Source: Moniliophthora roreri (Eukaryota > Basidiomycota > Agaricomycetes > Agaricales > Marasmiaceae). Taken from it: 64,000 nucleotides of DNA. Both the position numbers and the translations under genes were made by a program. The stretch covers positions 620,001 through 684,000 of the forward strand of contig LATX02000001.1 of assembly GCA_001466705.2 (NCBI GenBank), written 5' to 3'. This document shows positions 47,519 to 58,656 of the stretch, piece by piece (position 1 is the first letter of the stretch; every line of letters starts with the position of its first letter). The notes under the pieces were generated by a model that worked only from the letters and a program-made list of their open reading frames with translations, was not told the DNA's origin and made no database searches.

Positions 47519-50500
47519 ATGCACGCGCTACACCAAGAAGTTATACCTCCCAGTGGTGTTGAATTCGCCACCAGCCTCAAGCTTATTCCCGGAGCTCTTG
47601 AATTGCCACCGAATGCCTCAACGCGCCATGAAATAGCTGCCAGAGTTTTGTGCAATGTGGTTGTTGCGCGGTCAAATATTCTCCGCATCTTTGAAGTTCG
47701 CGAGGAACCAGCACCTCTTCCTGCGGTGGTTGACGAAGAAAAAGATAGGAAAGCGTTGAAGAAGGGCGCAGATGCTGTTCCCGGTGAAGTTGAAATGGAC
47801 AGACAGGGAGAAGGATTCGTGAACATAGCTAAGGTGATTCGAGTACAATTGATGTGCCTATTACCGTCCCATAATAAACGCTTTTCCCCCTCTAGCTTGT
47901 CACACAAAAGAGCTCTGTCAACACTGTCACCAAGTTCTACCATGTTCGCGAACATCATATGCATGGAATCGTCACTGGGATGGAAGGAGTCAAAACCGTC
48001 GCCTCTATCGAAGACAAGCTCGATCGTTTACTCGTCTCGTTCAAGGACGCAAAAGTACGTTTCGTGCAGTTTATGTTCTGCTTTTTTTTTTTTCACAAAC
48101 ACACGTCCAGATTGCCCTCCTGGAATGGTCGGACGCCGTGAATGACCTGATTACAGTGTCCATCCACACGTATGAGCGTGCACCACAACTAGTACGCCGC
48201 GCATTCTGCTCAAAGTCTCAAATTAATGAAGGAACAGGTTGCTTTGGATACGTCTCTGTATCGAGCCGAGTTACGCGTCGATCCAATGTCTCGCTGTGCC
48301 GCACTCTCATTACCAAAAGATGCTATCGCCATTCTACCATTCTATCAATCCCAGGCGGAACTAGACGCCATAGAAGTGGATCAGAGCCAGACCCGCGACA
48401 TTCCTTATTCTCCTAGTTTCATTCTCGACTTGCCGAATTCCGTGGACAAAGACATACACCATGTTATTGATTTCGTCTTTCTTCCTGGATTCAACAACCC
48501 TACGATGGCCGTACTGTTCCAACCGCAACCCACATGGATTGGGTAAGATGCCTTTCTTGGTGCTCAGTGAAATCACTCAAATTATTCTTCTGCTAGGCGA
48601 CTGAAAGAGTACAAGGACACCGTGAGGCTAGTCATTTTCACGCTCGATATCCAGCCCCAGAACTTCCCCATAATCACGTCAGTCGAGGGCCTACCCCACG
48701 ACTGCATTTCGTTACTGCCCTGTTCAACAAGCTTTGGAGGTGTGGTCATTGTCACTGCAAACTCACTCATATACGTCGACCAAGCGGCACGACGAGTAGC
48801 ACTCCCAGTGAATGGCTGGGCGTCCCGTATCACGGATCTTGCTTACCCCCCAACGGAGGACCAAACTCGAAACCTTCTACTGGATGGCTGTCGTGCCACT
48901 TTTCTGGATGATAAAACGATATTCGTCATACTAAAAAACGGGACTGTGTATCCCGTTGAGCTCATTGCTGATGGGAAATCGGTCACTAAGCTGACGATGG
49001 GCCAGGCTTTGGCGCAGACTACAATCCCTTCATTAGCTAGGATGGTAGCCGAAGAGCGTCTGTTGTTGGGCAGTACGGCAGGACCTTCTGTACTACTGAA
49101 GACTGCAAGGGTCGAGGAAGAGGTCGAGGATGACGAGGATATGATCGAGATGGCTGTGGTGGATTCTAAACAAGACGTTATAATGGATGATGACTCTGGT
49201 GCGTATCGTCGTGGTCACCCGCATCCTATCTTTGACTGGTATATTAGACATCTATGGTCCCGCCGAGGCCACGGAAACACTTATAGGTGGCTCTGCTACC
49301 GCGAATGGTCTCTCAAAGAAAAAAACCCGCTCTATCATTCACCTGTCCCTCTGTGACTCCATTCCTTCTCATGGGCCGATTGCTGACGTTGCTATGTCGG
49401 TTGCTCGAAACGGGGTACGGTGTTCTCCTTGTTCTTTACATCCCCGCTCATAGTTTTCAGGATCGACTCGTTCCGGAGCTCGTTGCAGCGACCGGAGTGG
49501 GCGTACTCGGGGGTTTCACTTTGTTCCAGGTGAGTTTTAACCCCATATCCCTCAATCATGGTGTTTATTTTTGCTTGACTTAGCGTGACTTACCGTTTCG
49601 CACAAAGCGCAAACTTCATATCATTGGCGGTGGCCGTGGAATGTGGTCATTGCCCATCCGCCAGTCTATCAAGGCCAGCGGCATCTCGTTCGAGAAAGCT
49701 ACCAACCCTTACCAATTTGAAAACGATAACCTTATCATCAGCACGGATGTCAATCCCTCGCCAGGGCTGTCTAGAGTTCGTCCAACTCACGTTTTCCTCG
49801 GGTTCTCTTCTCATACTGTTATAACAGATCTCGACCCGAACAGCCAAAGGCGATATTAACATTACGGTGCGTATCCCTGGCACGACCGTCGGTGCTGCCA
49901 CAATCTTCCAAAGGACAGCAATATTGCATGTCATGACCAACTCAATTCGCGTGCTTGAACCCGGTAGGTCCTCTCATGGGACACTTTCACTTTATCTCAA
50001 CTTTTCCCAGATGGGACGGAACGGCAAATTATCAAAGACATGGACGGCCATACTCCACGCGCGAAGATTAGAGCTTGTAGCATTTCGGATCCCTTCGTGC
50101 TCATCTTTCGAGAAGATGATTCTATTGGGTTGTTCGTTGGAGAGACTGAGCGAGGGAAGATACGACGGAAGGACATGTCGCCCATGGGGGAAAAGGTACG
50201 GCTACACAATACTGATCTGATATGTTTCTCATCATCGTCTAGAGCTCTCGCTATCTCACAGGTTGTTTCTTCACAGATTCCACTGGCTTATTTGAAAAAA
50301 ACCACCAAACGAATATACCACCACCCAGCGCAACCAGTGAAAAGGGCGGCAACATCACATCCACATTACAGTCCGTCGTCAGCGCTGAGAATCGCACTCA
50401 ATGGCTGATGTTAGTTCGACCACAAGGCGTTATGGAGGTCCGTTGGACCGGTTTATTCACCGTTTCCGCCCGTGTCTTCATGCTTATGAAAACTTCAGAT

Positions 50501-52932
50501 ATGGACACTACCAAAGTTGTCTTTGGTGTTCTCGAATTCCATGATAGCAACCCTGCAAAATGTACTAACGGACTCTCATGATGCACCGGGGTCATCCCTT
50601 CCGCAAGATCCTCCAAGAAAGCCTCAGGACCTGGACATTGAACAGGTTGTCATTGCACCTATTGGCGAATCAAGACCACAGCCGCATTTATTTGTATTTT
50701 TTTCTTACTTGATGCCCCCTACTATCCCTCTGATCATGCCAATGGTAGGTTCTACTACGTTCAGGGCATATGGCTGTCTACCAAACTGTACCTGCTGGCT
50801 CCACTTCCCTCCTTGAGTCACCCGCCGCCCCTAGGTCTGCTCATGTTGCTATCAAATTTGTCAAAGTTCTAGCAAGATTTTTTGAAATATCAAGACCGGA
50901 GGAAAGTGCGCAAGGGATTCTTGCGGAACAAAAACGAATCATTCGGAACTTCACCCCCTTCACGACCATGTGTACATCTGGGACGACCTTCTCGGGTGTC
51001 TTCTTCACCGGTGACAATCCGAGCTGGGTCTTGGGTACGGATAAAGGGGGGGTACGTTTATTCCCGTCTGGACATACGGTGGTACATGCGTTCACCCCTT
51101 GTTCACTATGGGGATCCAAAGCCGAATTCCTGGTATATTCCGACGAGGTGCGCTCGTTCTCCGCCAACAACCCTCCTTTTTCAAGTTAACACTGTTTAGG
51201 GTCCAAGTCTCCTGGAATGGATACCAGAATTTCAGATCGATGGTCCGCTGCCATCGAGGTCGATACCTCGAGGACGCGCATACTCCAGTGTCGTCTTTGA
51301 CCCTTCAACTTCCCTGGTTGTGGCGTCGGCAACGTTGGAAGCCCAGTTCACCTCGTACGACGAGGATGGGAATAGAATATGGGAACCTGATGGTATGAAC
51401 CTAATATCTTTCGACAGAGGTTTGCGAGCTTACCATCCATTTCAGACGTCAATATCTCTGATCCAACCGTTGAGTGCTCCACCCTAGAGCTTATTTCGCC
51501 GGATTTGTGGGTGACGATGGATGGGTGAGCCAAGTCCCTTCGCATAATATTCGCCTTGAACAATTTTATTTCTTTTCAGGTACGAGTTTGCGAATAATGA
51601 GATTGTCAACGCCGTCGCGTGCATCACCTTGGAGACCGCCAGCACGGAAACAGGTAGCAAGGAATTCATCGCTGTTGGCACGACGATCAACAGAGGCGAA
51701 GACCTTGCTGCCAAAGGTGCTGTATGTTCTTTCACGTATACACGGAGGTTTTTATTCTAAAACAGTCGCCAGACATATATCTTTCAGATCGTAGAGGTGG
51801 TCCCTGATCCATCTCTCGCCCCAAAACGCTGGTACAAGCTGCGCCTGAGATGTCGTGACGATGCCAAAGGACCTGTCACCGCGGTTTGCGGACTGAATGG
51901 ATATTTAGTGTCATCAATGGGCCAAAAGGTCTGCCCTTGTTTTCCTTGTCCTTGTGACTTCTTAATCCTAATTATGTACACAGATTTTCGTGCGGGCGTT
52001 CGACCTCGACGAGAGACTCGTCGGCGTAGCGTTCATGGATGTTGGCTTATATGTTACCTCCTTGCAAACAATCAAGAATGTGCTCTTGATCAGCGATGCG
52101 GTCAAAAGCATATCCTTCGTAGCGTTCCAGGTAAACCTCGTTCATTACCAAGGTCGAAATGGGCGCTCACTGGTACATGACAGGAGGAACCGTATAAACT
52201 AGTACTACTCGCCAAAGACGTTCACCATTGTTGCATAACGAAGGCCGATTTCTTCTTTACTGCAAACGACTTGTCTCTAATCGCATGCGATGAAGAGGGA
52301 ATTGTGAGGATGTACGATTACAGCCCTCAAGGTATACCAGGAATTAACTGTCATTGTGCTAATGCTTATCGTGAACCCTCAGATCCCAATTCCCGCGATG
52401 GACGTCATCTTCTTCTGCGAACCGAGTACAATGCCCATGCTGAAATTAGATCGTCGGCGGTCATAGCTCGAAGAACTATACCTGAGGCCGTGATACCGGA
52501 GTCTAGGATTATATATGGTAAGCATTTGCACAGCAACATTTTCAAAGACTGAGAACGGTTGGCCGCAAAGGGGCTACAAACGGATCATTGGTCTGCCTTA
52601 CCCCAGTTGATGAAGCCGTCTCCAAGCATTTACAGCTATTGCAAGGCCAACTGACAAGGAATATCCAACATGTCGCCGGTTTGAATCCGAAAGCCTTGAG
52701 GTGGGTTCTTGAGTTTCAGTACCAGAACCAGACTTGGAGCTCAGATGTCTCATGCAGAATCGTGCGGAATGACTTCGTGTCAAAGCCGCTTTCGAAAGGC
52801 ATTCTAGACGGCAACTTGTTGCGTCACTTTGAGGCGTTGCCAGTAACGAAGCAGGCCGAGATGACAAGGCAAATTGGAACGGAAGTACCTACTGCGCTGA
52901 AGGATTGGATCGCGCTGGATGGTGTGTGGTAG
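47519..52932 (+). CDS. CFT1: Cleavage and polyadenylation factor subunit CFT1/CPSF160
   Basis: Twenty-two exons join to 1429 aa: 47519-47833, 47896-48054, 48111-48191, 48238-48542, 48597-49198, 49248-49414, 49461-49529, 49584-49775, 49828-49963, 50011-50195, 50243-50437, 50499-50693, 50749-51147, 51200-51392, 51446-51524, 51580-51721, 51788-51928, 51984-52130, 52184-52331, 52383-52517, 52571-52700 and 52758-52932. Length and content match CPSF160: NLVVARSN-type VVVARSNILRIFEVREE, HMHGIVTGMEGVKT, LLVSFKDAKIALLEWSD, and the CPSF_A C-terminal domain with LLQGQLTRNIQHVAGLNPKA and RNDFVSKPLSKGILDGNLL. It is the triple beta-propeller scaffold of the polyadenylation machinery and works in the nucleus. 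The last intron (52701-52757, 57 nt) is a stop-free multiple of three. Confidence 0.96.
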
Positions 52933-53247
52933 ACTATCACGGGATGTAATACAGCTACGGAAATCCAGGCTTCTTGCGCATATTCTTGTCTGGCGGTGCT
53001 CCAGGGCGTACGCGTATTTGACAATTCCGACGTTCCGACGCTTGGCAGAGCGTATAATATTCTATTTCGCAAGCCTCGAGGCAGCACTAGGGACGTGAAG
53101 AAAGTTCCATGCGAAGATTCTTATCGACGATGATCCTTATCAATAGTCCTGTACCCTGTATGTAGCGACCCGAGCCCGAACGCAAACTATTAGCACTTCA
53201 TATCAAAACCCCAGCCAAAGAGGGTACCTTTTTTTGAAAGAAAAAAG

Positions 53248-53254
53248 TATATAA
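53248..53254 (+). promoter_or_regulatory. TATA box of the metallothionein gene
   Basis: TATATAA lies 75 bp upstream of the metallothionein start codon, a normal distance for a strong inducible fungal promoter. Confidence 0.6.
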
Positions 53255-53282
53255 GAAGTCTGCGAATCTAAAGCTGGACACC

Positions 53283-53314
53283 CAGCCAATCCACTGCACA
53301 CTCAGCCAATCCAC
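53283..53314 (+). repeat. Direct repeat CAGCCAATCCAC in the metallothionein leader
   Basis: Two identical 12-bp copies (53283-53294, 53303-53314), each containing CCAAT, between the TATA box and the ATG. They are likely in the 5' leader; a role is unknown. Confidence 0.8.
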
Positions 53315-53322
53315 ATATCACA

Positions 53323-53585
53323 ATGGTGTGTCTGCTTCTCCCACTGCAACGATTCTAGCAGTGACGATTTGATTTGTCCAGTCTTCCCCTTGCTACATCA
53401 AGCCTGCATTCAACTGCGCCGACCGTACCGGTAGCGATGGAGTGCCCAAAGATCAAGGAAACAACTGCTGTAATTGCAACTGCCAGAACTGCACTTCGTA
53501 CGTGTCCAGGCCAGTCCTATTTCGCATGTTGTATCCTGACCAATTCTTCACCAGCTGCGGTTGCAAGACCGGCTCTTGCTGCTAA
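53323..53585 (+). CDS. Cysteine-rich metallothionein
   Basis: Exons 53323-53325 (the ATG alone), 53382-53497 and 53555-53585 give 49 aa with 11 Cys at positions 5, 13, 30, 31, 33, 35, 38, 41, 43, 48 and 49. The last 20 residues carry CC, CxC and CxxC groupings (CCNCNCQNCTSC, then GCKTGSCC) with no His or aromatic residue, the signature of fungal metallothioneins that bind Cu, Zn or Cd in the cytosol. The C-terminal cluster is complete only after both introns (56 and 57 nt) are removed; the unspliced sequence is interrupted by stops. A TATA box 75 bp upstream fits a highly induced gene. The first exon could be longer only if the true start lies elsewhere; no other in-frame ATG precedes the Cys region. 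Confidence 0.85.
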
Positions 53586-53731
53586 ACTCATTGCTCAACA
53601 ACCTTCAAAGACACGATGCGCGTGTATGATCTCGAAGTGTACCATACTTTGTAGAACAACGAAGCATTGGGTCATGTACTATGTAAATATATGAGATTCA
53701 CTAACGACAGTGAAGAATGTTAAACGAACCT

Positions 53732-54463
53732 CTATTGAGTCATTGACTGATCACTGGTGAAAGGATCCATCGTAGTATCCATCATTGGACCGCCTAGTAA
53801 TGTATCTGCAGCGTCCATTTGACTCAAATCATGCTGACCCTCTAAAGGAAGTCCATCCGGACCCAGACCCGCAATGTTGAGTTCCATGCCCTCCTCACCA
53901 GTCATCTTGGGGTCTAAATCGCCTTCCATGTCGTCAACCGGTGGTTTCAAGGACGAATCAACGAGCGTGTCATTATCGTTGTTCATGTTGTCGTCCACAG
54001 AAGATGACATAGTGAGTTGAGGTTTTGGAGAGGGTGGTTTGGATACATCCACGTCGTCTTGCTCAGGTTCTGCTCGACTAGGTGGTTCTGTTGGCTGAGT
54101 TTGCTGAGTCGCCACTTCTTCAGCTTGTTCCGCAGTGTTGTCTTTCTCCTCCTGCTCCTCATCCTCCACATCGACAACTTCAGGCTCATCGGGCAACGGA
54201 GCGAGTGGTTCGTCAACTCCGCCTTCATCGTCATTGAATTCCTAAGAGGGAATATTAGTAGCTCTCAATACTCTGATTGAGAAAATAATACTCGCCTGTA
54301 CTTTTTCAGTTTTGACCCACTTGTAGACTTTGAAGGACGACCTTGCTGGGGCACTGTCTGGCGTTACCCACTGCTTCTCCCAACATGCGACTGGTTGCAT
54401 CAGCTGTCTGCGAGCAGCCTCTGTCGTAGCAGCGCTGACACCGATTCTTCGACGTGTTGCCAT
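53732..54463 (-). CDS. BCL7-like protein
   Basis: Exons 54296-54463 and 53732-54241 give 225 aa. The first 56 residues resemble the BCL7 N-terminal domain: an Ala/Arg-rich helix (TTEAARRQLMQPV), then WEKQWVTPDSAP and FKVYKWVKTEK, matching the W-E-K-x-W-V-T ... K-W-V-P pattern of BCL7. The remainder is acidic and disordered (VVDVEDEEQEEKD) and ends in DPFTSDQSMTQ. BCL7 proteins are subunits of SWI/SNF chromatin remodellers in animals, binding the nucleosome acidic patch; that role is inferred here. The intron either starts with a GC donor (CAG then GCGAGT) or at GTACAG six bases earlier; both keep the frame and differ by two residues (Val-Gln). Confidence 0.72.
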
Positions 54464-54901
54464 CCCGCGTATTCAATTCCAAGAATCGGAGTTTCGAAGT
54501 TGATGCAAAGTCGAGAATGAGTTTTGGTGGCTGTGCTTCGCGAGTACACGGCTGCTACTCTATCAAGCTTTGGTACTTCCATTGGAGATTCGAAATAATG
54601 CGGCCACTACTGTCCACACACATTCTTGAAAGTATCTATTTCTTCTTTACGTTGTTTCCTGCACCGCCTAGGCATGTCTAACAGTACTTCCCCTGGCACA
54701 TCGCAGTGATTGCGTGATTAATTTCACAGAGAGCCATTACCGTTTATCCTGGTGTCGTAATCTAGGCGGTTTCAGAGTCGGCAAGAGAACAGGCCTTGCT
54801 TTAGCTATTACCAGTCCTCTGTATGCGCATCGAAACCGTCAAGCAACTGAAATCTGATAGTTATTCGCTATCCTACAACAATATCCATTATTACAGGCGG
54901 T
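54464..54901. other. Intergenic, no gene recognised
   Basis: BCL7-like promoter on the left, 3' region of the CoA ligase on the right. Confidence 0.5.
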
Positions 54902-57548
54902 TTAGAGTTTCGCTTGAAGAGGATATCTCTCCTTCCTTGCCTGATCCCGAAGTACTCTTCGGAGCTAGTAGACGATAAGCATACAACTCTATAGTCGTGT
55001 CGAAAGACAGACTCACAATTTTCCCTGAGGGATTCTTCGGGATGCTATGGATAAACTCGACAGCGGCCAGCCACTTGTACTGGACCTTGTTGACCGATAC
55101 GTGCTGGGATTCGAGGAGACATGAATTACTACATTGACGAGATTAGCACAAAAAAGGGTGAGTACCTTCATTATCTCCGTCTTGAGCTTATCAGGACTCG
55201 ACTTCATCTCGGAAGTAAGTTTGTCGCTGATGACCACATAAGCGAGTGGCACTTCACCCTTGTATTCGTCAGGGATGCCGACGACGCAAGCATCCGAAAC
55301 GGCGGGGTGAAGTAACAAGTGACCTTCCAGTTCGGCTGGAGCTACCTGGAATCCTTTGACCTTTCGACATAGTCAGTGGAACGGCCGACGGGTATGTTTA
55401 GATATACCTTGATAATTTCCTGAATGTCAGGAGGTGATCTGTTAGTGACCTGAGAAGGGTTGCAAGTCAAGTCCTTTGCCGTACCTTGAGTCGGTCCACA
55501 ACAAATATTTCACCATTTTTAATAATGACCTCATCACCGGTATGGACCCATCCGTTTACGAATGTCTCCTTGGTTCTGTAATAGATCCATCAAAACTGCG
55601 ACAGTGGTACAGAAGCAGGTAGACGTACGCCTGTTCATTATTCAGGTATCCCAAAGCCATGGAAGGTCCCGTTACCACCAATTCCCCTTGCTCGCCTTCA
55701 CGCGCCAAGCTACCATCTGCTTTGATGACCCGAGCTTTGATGCCTGGTACAAACTGCCCTGCCGATCCAACTGTTCCAATCTTCTGTGTCGGCGGAAAGG
55801 CAGAGACGGTTGTACACGTCTCGGTGAGGCCATAGCCTTGCCCAATGACTGAATTCGGACATATCTTCTGCAGCTGTTCCACAAGCTCTCCGGATAATGG
55901 TGCGGCGCCACACATGAAGAATTTGACATGGCTCAAGTCATAATTTTTCATAACTGGGTGCTAACGAGGAGTAAGTAAATGCCAATTGAGAGCGAGGAGG
56001 AGGGAATTGATACCTTGCACATGAGGACAACTTGGGGAGGGACACAACTAAGCAACAGGGTTAGCTATGGTACAGTTTGCTGGATCCTATCGTGACCCAC
56101 AGAAGATGTGTTATTCTGTGTCTTTGACAACTCTTTAGGTATTCCACGAAACTGAACTTTGGAATCACGACCAAGGAGAGCTAATAAAAAGAGTGTCAGT
56201 TGACTGCAATAAGCGGGTAGGGCGCTACCTCACTCCACAGAAGAGCATGAAATGCATCTGTTCTGTATGTCAGTCATCGAATGCAATCCGGGGGGGAAAG
56301 AAAAGTACCTGAACAACGAGTCCATAAATGTCTTCTCTTTTTTGGTTAGACTGGCTTGCATTGCAATACAAATGGCTACTTACGGAAGAACGGAAGGACT
56401 AAAGCAACCCGCATCAAATGTAGATAAAGTTTGGTCCAAGACAAATGTCACTCACCAGCTGCGACGACACCTCCGGGTCTCATTACCTCGTTGGTTTCAT
56501 TTTTGTTATCTCGCAGAACTTGAAAATGAACGGCCATCTGGAGCACATTGGCGATTACTGAATGATGAGGTATCTCGACCGCCTTTGGTTTGCCTGAATG
56601 CGCGCTTCAGTATGAATTGAAAGCAAATAAATAGAAGTGCTAGCGCTCACCTGTCGTCCCGCTAGAGAATGATAAAAAGGCACGTTTGGTCTTGGCTTCA
56701 CCAGGCCCCAATCTACACTCTTGAAAACTCTCAGGTCTACGAGATCCGAAAATCGCCACGTCGTTGATAGTCGTTGTGTCTACTTTGACTCCAGGAGCAG
56801 GTATGACGACGATCCGGTCCGATGAAAGACCGGCTTGCTTTGCAGCAGCTTGTGCTGTTTGTAGGAACGTTGAATGGACGATCAAGAGTTGAACCTTGGC
56901 AGTTTGTAGCTGATGAAGTAGCTCGTCCACAGTATATCCTGGATTCGCAGGACTGAGCATATGGCAGAAAATCAGCCTCTAACGTTGGATAGCGAGCAAA
57001 CTCTGAACTCACGTCACAATGGCCCCTAGCGTATGTATTGCCCAGATAGAGATCGGGTAATCTACGGATCCAAGTTAAACACGAGATAAGACGCGTAAAG
57101 TGGCAAGTAGGGCGAACCAACGTCGTTTGGGCTAAGAATGCACACTAAACCCACAAGCGTAAGGCTGGTCCGGTGCAGCTGAGCGGAGTCACCTACCGAC
57201 ATCGTTCTCTCCTAAGGTGGGACGTCAGACAGTCACGCAAACCGGTGAGCAAGGGACTCACGGATGTTCCACTTCAAGTACAAACCATTGGCGAGAGCCC
57301 GTGTACGATGACGTATCTATACAAGTATTGTCGTCAACTTTGCGATGATCCTAGCGAAAGACGCGAGGTCAACAGACCTCCTTGTAGTGTATAGGTCGCG
57401 CAGAGCGGTCTTCTAGGAGCCAAGGAATGCTTTCAGGTCTATGAGGACTCGATGGGTATATAGAATCGAGCATAAACTGGGGAATGGTCAGATCATCCGG
57501 AATGGGAGGTAAGGAAGGGTTGTTGGGGGCGCAAAATTGGGTAGACAT
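54902..57548 (-). CDS. 4-coumarate/acyl-CoA ligase with C-terminal AKL
   Basis: Eighteen exons join to 570 aa: 57378-57548, 57262-57316, 57197-57211, 57118-57144, 57013-57061, 56651-56952, 56456-56593, 56384-56398, 56309-56331, 56234-56257, 56101-56180, 56014-56047, 55629-55960, 55485-55575, 55408-55419, 55166-55360, 55017-55103 and 54902-54964. The AMP-binding motif reads [14 protein letters not shown], followed by [23 protein letters not shown] and the C-terminal [11 protein letters not shown] with its catalytic Lys. The enzyme activates a carboxylic acid with ATP and loads it on CoA; the family includes plant 4-coumarate ligases and fungal medium or aromatic acyl ligases, and the acid cannot be assigned. 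The last three residues, AKL, are a type 1 peroxisomal signal variant. Exons of 12 and 15 nt are required for frame. Confidence 0.93.
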
Positions 57549-57745
57549 GGGTTGGTGAGCAGTGAGCTATTCAAGTTGGACCGATCCATGTTTTTATAGT
57601 CGGATCTTGGTTGACACTAGACATTGAAACAGTCGGCTGGTGAGACCGTCACAATCACGGATGTAAAGCGCCAGGCGGATGTTAAACTAGCCGCAACGGC
57701 CGCACCTGTCGCACAACAGAAGCGCTCCCTTTTTTAGTAACCGCC
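57549..57745. promoter_or_regulatory. Divergent promoter of the CoA ligase and MED7
   Basis: The 197 bp between the start codons contains both promoters. A TTTTTATAGT element near 57590-57599 may be a TATA-like sequence for the ligase. Confidence 0.35.
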
Positions 57746-58656
57746 ATGGACGAAGAGGAGGCCGAACTCAGAAATCCCTTTCCATCTCCCCCCTCCCACT
57801 ACACAAAGTACACGACACATCATCTCAGCCTTCTCAGTCTACTCAAGGACCGCGCACAAGACCCTTCAACAGCTAATCAACACCAAGTTTTGATCGATCA
57901 AACTGACATTCCGGAATGGCCACTAGTTCAGCTTGAGAAACCACGCGTGGATTGGATTCTGGACGAAGAAGAAGCTTACTATGATGTTTTTGGCGATAGG
58001 TGGTATGTGAGTAACCATGTTTTGATTCAAAACGAGCAATTGAATTCCAGGTTTTAGGTCAAAGACCGCATACCTTCACTTGCAGAGCTTGGGGGAAATC
58101 AGTTATATCCTGCGGAGCCTAACATTGGTTAGTGTTTCAACCCCCTGTCTAACCGACCCTAATACACCTAGACCGTCGACCAGCGCTACAGTCAATTTTA
58201 CGTTCAATGCTTGTCACATATTCCTCCTTAACCGCCGCTTTACTTGCTCCTCCGCCGACAGCTTCCTCCACAGCCCCACCAGAATGGCAGAGAAACGTCG
58301 AATGGATAACAGTTCTAGCTCAAAATCTAATGGCTGCAGCGAATGACCTTCGTCCTGTTCAGGTCTGTCTGTCTGTGACTGTCCTCAGAACCCCACATTG
58401 ACTTTACTAGGCTAGGGTCCACCTTGAACACATGATGAAGAGACAACTTGAATTGCGTCGTGAAGAAACGGCTGCTCTCCACACGAAATGCGATTCTCTC
58501 GAAGCGAAACTCGCAGAGCTTCGTGCCTCTGTAGAAGATCTCAAACAGGAGAGAACCCAGAAAACACATTATGTTCAGGAAGATAAACCGGAGAAGAATC
58601 TGGTGGTAGAATGTACACAAGACGACGTTATGCGTTGGGCCGGGGAAGTAACCTGA
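57746..58656 (+). CDS. MED7: Mediator subunit MED7
   Basis: Exons 57746-58006, 58058-58127, 58172-58362 and 58411-58656 give 255 aa. The MED7 signature is clear: RNPFPSPPSHYTKYT near the N-terminus, LEKPRVDWILDEE, the stretch PSLAELGGNQLYP, a Leu-rich helix (LQSILRSMLVTYSSLTAALL), then LRPVQARVHLEHMMKRQLELR, followed by a coiled-coil helix (about residues 185-225). MED7 forms the hinge of the Mediator middle module with MED21. The second exon begins at the AG in GTTTTAG (58057), not at the AG seven bases upstream, because only that choice gives VKDRIPSLAEL. The start ATG is in the context cgccATGG. Confidence 0.93.

Larger units (their letters stand above)
52933..53322. other. CFT1 3' region and metallothionein promoter
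   Basis: No coding sequence seen. The left part is the CFT1 3' end; the right part carries the TATA element and the repeated leader motif listed next. Confidence 0.5.
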
